15,533 nucleotides of DNA from Conexivisphaera sp046536535 (lineage in GTDB: Archaea > Thermoproteota > Nitrososphaeria > Conexivisphaerales > Conexivisphaeraceae): the NCBI GenBank assembly GCA_046536535.1, contig JAWDMO010000024.1, positions 1-15,533 of the forward strand, given 5' to 3'. The notes beneath the pieces are model-generated. The model ran no database searches. It saw nothing but the letters and a program-made list of their open reading frames with translations, and was not told the DNA's origin. The position numbers and the translations under genes were made by a program. Below, one piece after another: positions 12,901 to 15,533 of this stretch (its first letter is position 1; each line of letters begins with the position of its first letter).

Positions 12901-13973
12901 GCTCCGGGGAGAAGGATTACTACGGGATACTCGGGGTCCCCAGGGACGCCACGCAGGACCAGATAAAGGCGGCCTACAGGAAGCTGGCGCTCCAGTACCA
13001 CCCGGACAGGAACAAGTCGCCGGAGGCGGAGGAGAAGTTCAAGGAGATAACGGAGGCGTACGCGGTCCTCTCGGACCCGGAGAAGAGGAGGCAGTACGAC
13101 GCGTACGGCTCGAGCGGGATACACCAGAGGTACACGGAGGAGGACCTGTTCGGCGGCGTGAACTTCAACGACCTGTTCCGCGACTTCGGGTTCAACTTCG
13201 GGGACCTCCTGAACGAGATGTTCGGGTTCCGCGCGGCCCGCCGGGAGGTGGCGTCCGCAGAGGTGGAGCTCACCCTGGACGAGGTGGCGACGGGCGTCGA
13301 GAGGGAGGTCGAGCTGACCAGGTACGAGAGGTGCAGCGCGTGCGGCGGGACCGGCGCGAAGCCCGGGACCACCCCGATCGTGTGCCCGGAGTGCGGCGGG
13401 ACGGGCCAGGTGAGGAGGACTCGCTCGGCCGGGTTCATGACGATGGTGACCGTGGAGCCGTGCCCCAGGTGCCGCGGGACCGGGAGGATAATCGGGTCGG
13501 TGTGCCAGGTCTGCGGCGGGACGGGGCGCGTGGAGAGGAACGTGAAGCTCAGGGTGCGCATCCCGGCCGGCGTCGAGGACGGGGACGTGCTCAGGCTCAG
13601 GCGCGAGGGCAGCTACGCGGACGGCAAGGTGGGGGACGCGTACATAACGGTGAGGGTGGCGCCCCACCCGAGGTTCACAAGGAACGGCCCCGACATAACG
13701 ACGACGCTGGACGTGAGCTGCGTGGACGCCGCGCTGGGGGAGGAGCTGGAGGTGGAGGGCCTGGGCGGCGAGAGGATAAGGGTCAGGATCCCCGAGGGCG
13801 CGGCCAGCGGCGAGATGATAAGGATAAGGGGGAAGGGGCTTCCGAAGGCCGGGGGGTTCGGGCGCGGGAGCCTCTACGTGGCCCTCAGGATAACGGCGCC
13901 CAGGGGGCTGACGAAGGAGCAGAGGGAGCAGCTCAGGAGGATACGGGATCAGCTGTCGGGCGGGGCGCGGTAG
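12897..13973 (+). CDS. dnaJ: Hsp40 co-chaperone DnaJ (type I)
   Basis: J-domain protein of 358 residues that delivers substrates to DnaK and stimulates its ATPase. The J domain (about 7-70) has YYGILGV and QYHPDRN with HPD at 35-37. A G/F-type linker (about 75-112, NDLFRDFGFNFGDLLNEMFG) is rich in Phe but short of the usual Gly runs. Four CxxCxGxG zinc repeats lie at about 146-213 (CSACGGTG, CPECGGTG, CPRCRGTG, CQVCGGTG), followed by the two C-terminal beta domains (IPAGVEDGDVLRLRREG, GKGLPK). The start is a TTG overlapping the dnaK stop as TTGA; no later start would keep the J domain whole. It is the last gene of the operon. Confidence 0.93.
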   Translation: MSSGEKDYYGILGVPRDATQDQIKAAYRKLALQYHPDRNKSPEAEEKFKEITEAYAVLSDPEKRRQYDAYGSSGIHQRYTEEDLFGGVNFNDLFRDFGFNFGDLLNEMFGFRAARREVASAEVELTLDEVATGVEREVELTRYERCSACGGTGAKPGTTPIVCPECGGTGQVRRTRSAGFMTMVTVEPCPRCRGTGRIIGSVCQVCGGTGRVERNVKLRVRIPAGVEDGDVLRLRREGSYADGKVGDAYITVRVAPHPRFTRNGPDITTTLDVSCVDAALGEELEVEGLGGERIRVRIPEGAASGEMIRIRGKGLPKAGGFGRGSLYVALRITAPRGLTKEQREQLRRIRDQLSGGAR

Positions 13974-14223
13974 GGCGGCGATACCGGTTCGATGGCGCCC
14001 GGGGGGAGAAGGGATCCCGCCGTCGGGGATGGGGCCGGATCCCGGTGCGCGGGGCGGCCCGGGGTACTCAGGTCCCGCTCGTAGGGAAGGTGCGGGAGAG
14101 GATTGTCGAGGCGCAGGATGAAGGTCCAGGGTGGCCCCGGGCGCGCCAATCAGCGCCGGGGCGGCCGGGAAGCTCGGGGATGCCCCGGCCGGGGAGGACG
14201 CGGCAGATCATCCCCGCCGGCAA
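13974..14223. other. GC-rich intergenic stretch without a recognisable gene
   Basis: About 250 bp after dnaJ. I see no convincing frame on either strand, no tRNA fold and no T-rich terminator. It contains GGATCCC-type palindromes (near 14012 and 14036) and C/G runs. It ends at the core promoter of the SDH proteinase gene. Confidence 0.4.
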
Positions 14224-14231
14224 GCCTTATC
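14220..14231 (+). promoter_or_regulatory. BRE/TATA core promoter of the SDH proteinase gene
   Basis: GGCAAGCCTTATC, the same BRE-TATA core as in front of dtxR (5125-5136). The TATA centre at about 14228 predicts transcription from near 14254, giving a leader of about 8 nt before the TTG at 14262. Confidence 0.6.
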
Positions 14232-14261
14232 AGGAGGCCCGATCGATATGTACGGGAGGAT

Positions 14262-15134
14262 TTGGACATAAGCGTCGACGTACTGGGATACCTGTTCTGG
14301 ATACTGCTGCTGATAACCATGATCTCGCCGTGGCTGTCGCTGCGCTCGCTCCGCGCCGCCAGGCTGAGGCTCATATCGGAGATCGAGAGGAAGTATGGCC
14401 ACCGCGTCATAACGATGATACACAGGCAGGAGAAGGTGGGATTACTGGGGGTCCCCATCTACAGGTACATAGACATAGAGGACTCGGAGGCGGTCGTCAG
14501 GGCGATAAGGTCCACTCCCGGCAACGTGCCGATCATGCTGATCCTGCACACGCCCGGGGGGCTCGTGCTTGCCGCCTCCCAGATAGCCAGGGCGCTGAAG
14601 TCCCATCCGTCCAGGAAGGTGGCGGTGGTCCCTCACTACGCGATGAGCGGGGGGACGCTGGTGGCCCTCGCCGCCGACGAGATAGTCATGGACCCGAACG
14701 CTGTCCTCGGGCCGCTCGATCCGCAGCTCGGGACCCCGAACGGCATGTACGTGCCGGCGCCCTCGATCCTCAGGGCGGTGGAGGCAAAGGGGAGGGAGAA
14801 GGCGGACGACGAGACGCTGATAATGGCGGACGTGGCGGAGAAGTCGCTCAGGCAGATGAGGGAGCTGGTCGTGGAGCTCCTCAGGGACAGGATGGGCGAG
14901 GATGGGGCGGCGAAGGTCGCGGACGCGCTGGTGAGCGGGCGCTACACGCACGATTACCCGCTCACGGTCGAGCAGCTGAGGGAACTGGGGCTGAAGGTAT
15001 CGACGGACGTTCCCCCGGAGGTCTACGCCCTGATGGGGCTCTACCCGCAGGCGCGCACGAACAGGCCCGGGATAGAGTACCTGCCCTACCCCATAGCGCC
15101 GAGGCAATCGCAGGGCGACGGAGAGCGGCGCTGA
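14262..15134 (+). CDS. SDH-family Clp-fold serine proteinase (membrane-anchored)
   Basis: Archaeal member of the serine dehydrogenase proteinase family (ClpP/crotonase fold, S49-like). One N-terminal transmembrane helix (about 6-25, VLGYLFWILLLITMISPW) anchors a soluble catalytic domain of about 260 residues. Family motifs in order are RVITMIHRQEKVGLLGVPIY, YIDIEDSEAVVRAIRSTP, LILHTPGGLVLAASQIARAL, VPHYAMSGGTLVALAADEIV with the likely nucleophile S129, and DPNAVLGPLDPQLG. The 290-residue length is typical. The TTG start at 14262 agrees with the homologous N-terminal pattern and the upstream core promoter; longer readings of the frame run through Gly/Arg-rich noncoding sequence. A plausible role is membrane protein quality control, alongside the M48 protease and the chaperone operon. 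Substrates are unknown. Confidence 0.88.
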   Translation: MDISVDVLGYLFWILLLITMISPWLSLRSLRAARLRLISEIERKYGHRVITMIHRQEKVGLLGVPIYRYIDIEDSEAVVRAIRSTPGNVPIMLILHTPGGLVLAASQIARALKSHPSRKVAVVPHYAMSGGTLVALAADEIVMDPNAVLGPLDPQLGTPNGMYVPAPSILRAVEAKGREKADDETLIMADVAEKSLRQMRELVVELLRDRMGEDGAAKVADALVSGRYTHDYPLTVEQLRELGLKVSTDVPPEVYALMGLYPQARTNRPGIEYLPYPIAPRQSQGDGERR

Positions 15135-15148
15135 GCGGACAAACTCCC

Positions 15149-15160
15149 CTTTCGGTTTTT
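15149..15160 (+). terminator. T-rich terminator candidate after the SDH proteinase gene
   Basis: CTTTCGGTTTTT begins 15 bp after the stop. Oligo-T tracts are the usual archaeal termination signal, and this is one of the few in the window. It would also shield the CRISPR leader from upstream transcription. Confidence 0.45.
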
Positions 15161-15375
15161 GCGCTGATATCGTGAGAGCACGAACCCACTATATCGCCGA
15201 GGTGAACAGGGACGTCTCCGTACATATACCGGTGTGGGGGCCGCGGCGCGATGGCCACCAGGTGGATCATTTTCAGTTGATCCATGGTCAAAAGATGTCG
15301 ATATCACCCGTGGGGATGCGCTACCGGGGGTTGAGGTCGCAACGTTTAAATGGAAGAGGGTCGAATCAGATACGG
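15161..15375 (+). promoter_or_regulatory. CRISPR leader with its promoter
   Basis: Noncoding stretch between the proteinase gene and the first CRISPR repeat. A TATA box TTTAAA at 15345-15350, in the context CAACGTTTAAAT, is centred 28 bp before the first repeat, so pre-crRNA transcription should begin almost exactly at the repeat. An inverted repeat TGGATCA (15263-15269) / TGATCCA (15278-15284) with an 8-nt spacer lies in the middle and might be an adaptation or regulator site. The orientation (leader left, repeats ending GAAAC) means crRNAs are read from the plus strand. Confidence 0.65.
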
Positions 15376-15533
15376 GTTCAGAAGTACCTATGAGGGTTTG
15401 AAACCCCTTCAGCGGTTCTTATCATAATGTTAACCATCACTGTTCAGAAGTACCTATGAGGGTTTGAAACCACCTTCTACCGGCTAGCCGCCGCGCGGGC
15501 GCCCGGGTTCAGAAGTACCTATGAGGGTTTGAA
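15376..15533 (+). CRISPR. CRISPR array, leader-proximal end (3 repeats, 2 spacers, truncated)
   Basis: A 29-bp repeat starting GTTCAGAAGTACC and ending GGGTTTGAAAC occurs identically at 15376-15404 and 15442-15470; the third copy from 15507 is cut by the window end after 27 bases. Spacer 1 (15405-15441) is 37 nt and spacer 2 (15471-15506) is 36 nt. The base after each complete repeat is C, so the repeat could be 30 bp with spacers one shorter. The terminal TTTGAAAC fits the 8-nt 5' handle of type I and III crRNAs. No cas genes are in the window, so the subtype cannot be set. Spacer 1 is much more AT-rich than spacer 2 (15 of 37 versus 29 of 36 G+C). Confidence 0.95.

Noticed and set aside
13985..14005. 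GGTTCGAT resembling a tRNA T-loop after dnaJ
   Set aside because: The flanking bases do not form a 5-bp T-stem, and no acceptor, D or anticodon stems can be found around it.
13949..14149. 66-residue minus-strand frame downstream of dnaJ
   Set aside because: It is Pro-rich, lacks a promoter or ribosome binding site, and partly overlaps dnaJ.
14103..14261. N-terminal extension of the SDH proteinase from 14103
   Set aside because: The extension is Gly/Arg-rich without family similarity and would include the core promoter at 14220-14231.
12824..15175. Very long plus-strand frame spanning dnaJ and the SDH proteinase
   Set aside because: It is out of phase with both genes and low in complexity; dnaJ and SDH motifs are intact in the other frames.
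15172..15393. Plus-strand frame through the CRISPR leader
   Set aside because: It starts at a non-ATG codon without promoter spacing and reads into the first repeat; the region is better explained as a leader.

Overview
The window looks archaeal, from a thermophile or a thermophile-related lineage. Its GC content is high (clearly above 60 %), AGG and ATA codons dominate for Arg and Ile, and nearly every start of a transcription unit has a TATA box 25-30 bp upstream, which implies mostly leaderless mRNAs. The window combines nuo-type complex I genes, a bacterial-type grpE-dnaK-dnaJ operon, an SDH-family Clp-fold proteinase, a DtxR regulator and a CRISPR array. Hyperthermophilic Crenarchaeota generally lack DnaK, so a deep thaumarchaeal relative (Conexivisphaera-like) is my best guess. 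This is inference from gene content, not proof.

Layout: 1-2649 holds the 3' end of a complex I operon (nuoL, truncated by the window edge, then nuoN with no gap). Positions 2663-6561 form a metal-handling neighbourhood: a CDF metal exporter fused to a NifX-like domain, with a perfect palindrome over its predicted transcription start; a ferritin-like di-iron protein; a V4R-domain protein on the minus strand; and a DtxR-family regulator in an operon with a NicO/NiCoT-like membrane transporter. A DtxR-box-like dyad sits over the dtxR promoter. Positions 6717-8729 hold a hypothetical gene, a gene with a HARP/DUF5710-like N-terminus and an M48 membrane metalloprotease. The last two are each preceded by a copy of a 23-bp direct repeat. 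Positions 8888-10427 hold a two-TM channel with RCK domains and a convergent cupin gene whose stop overlaps it. Positions 10458-13973 hold the grpE-dnaK-dnaJ chaperone operon with overlapping genes. Positions 13974-14261 contain no recognisable gene. Positions 14262-15134 encode the SDH-family proteinase. The rest is a CRISPR leader with its own promoter and the first three repeats of an array (15376 to the window end); the array runs off the edge and no cas genes are visible.

Functionally the window links respiration (quinone-reducing, ion-pumping complex I), divalent metal and iron balance, ion transport, and protein quality control (DnaK system, M48 and SDH proteinases). The most distinctive points are the DtxR protein with substituted metal ligands next to a classic DtxR-like box, the CDF-NifX fusion under a strong palindromic operator, a DnaK with a Ser at a position that is normally a catalytic Asp, and a channel with a non-canonical selectivity filter.
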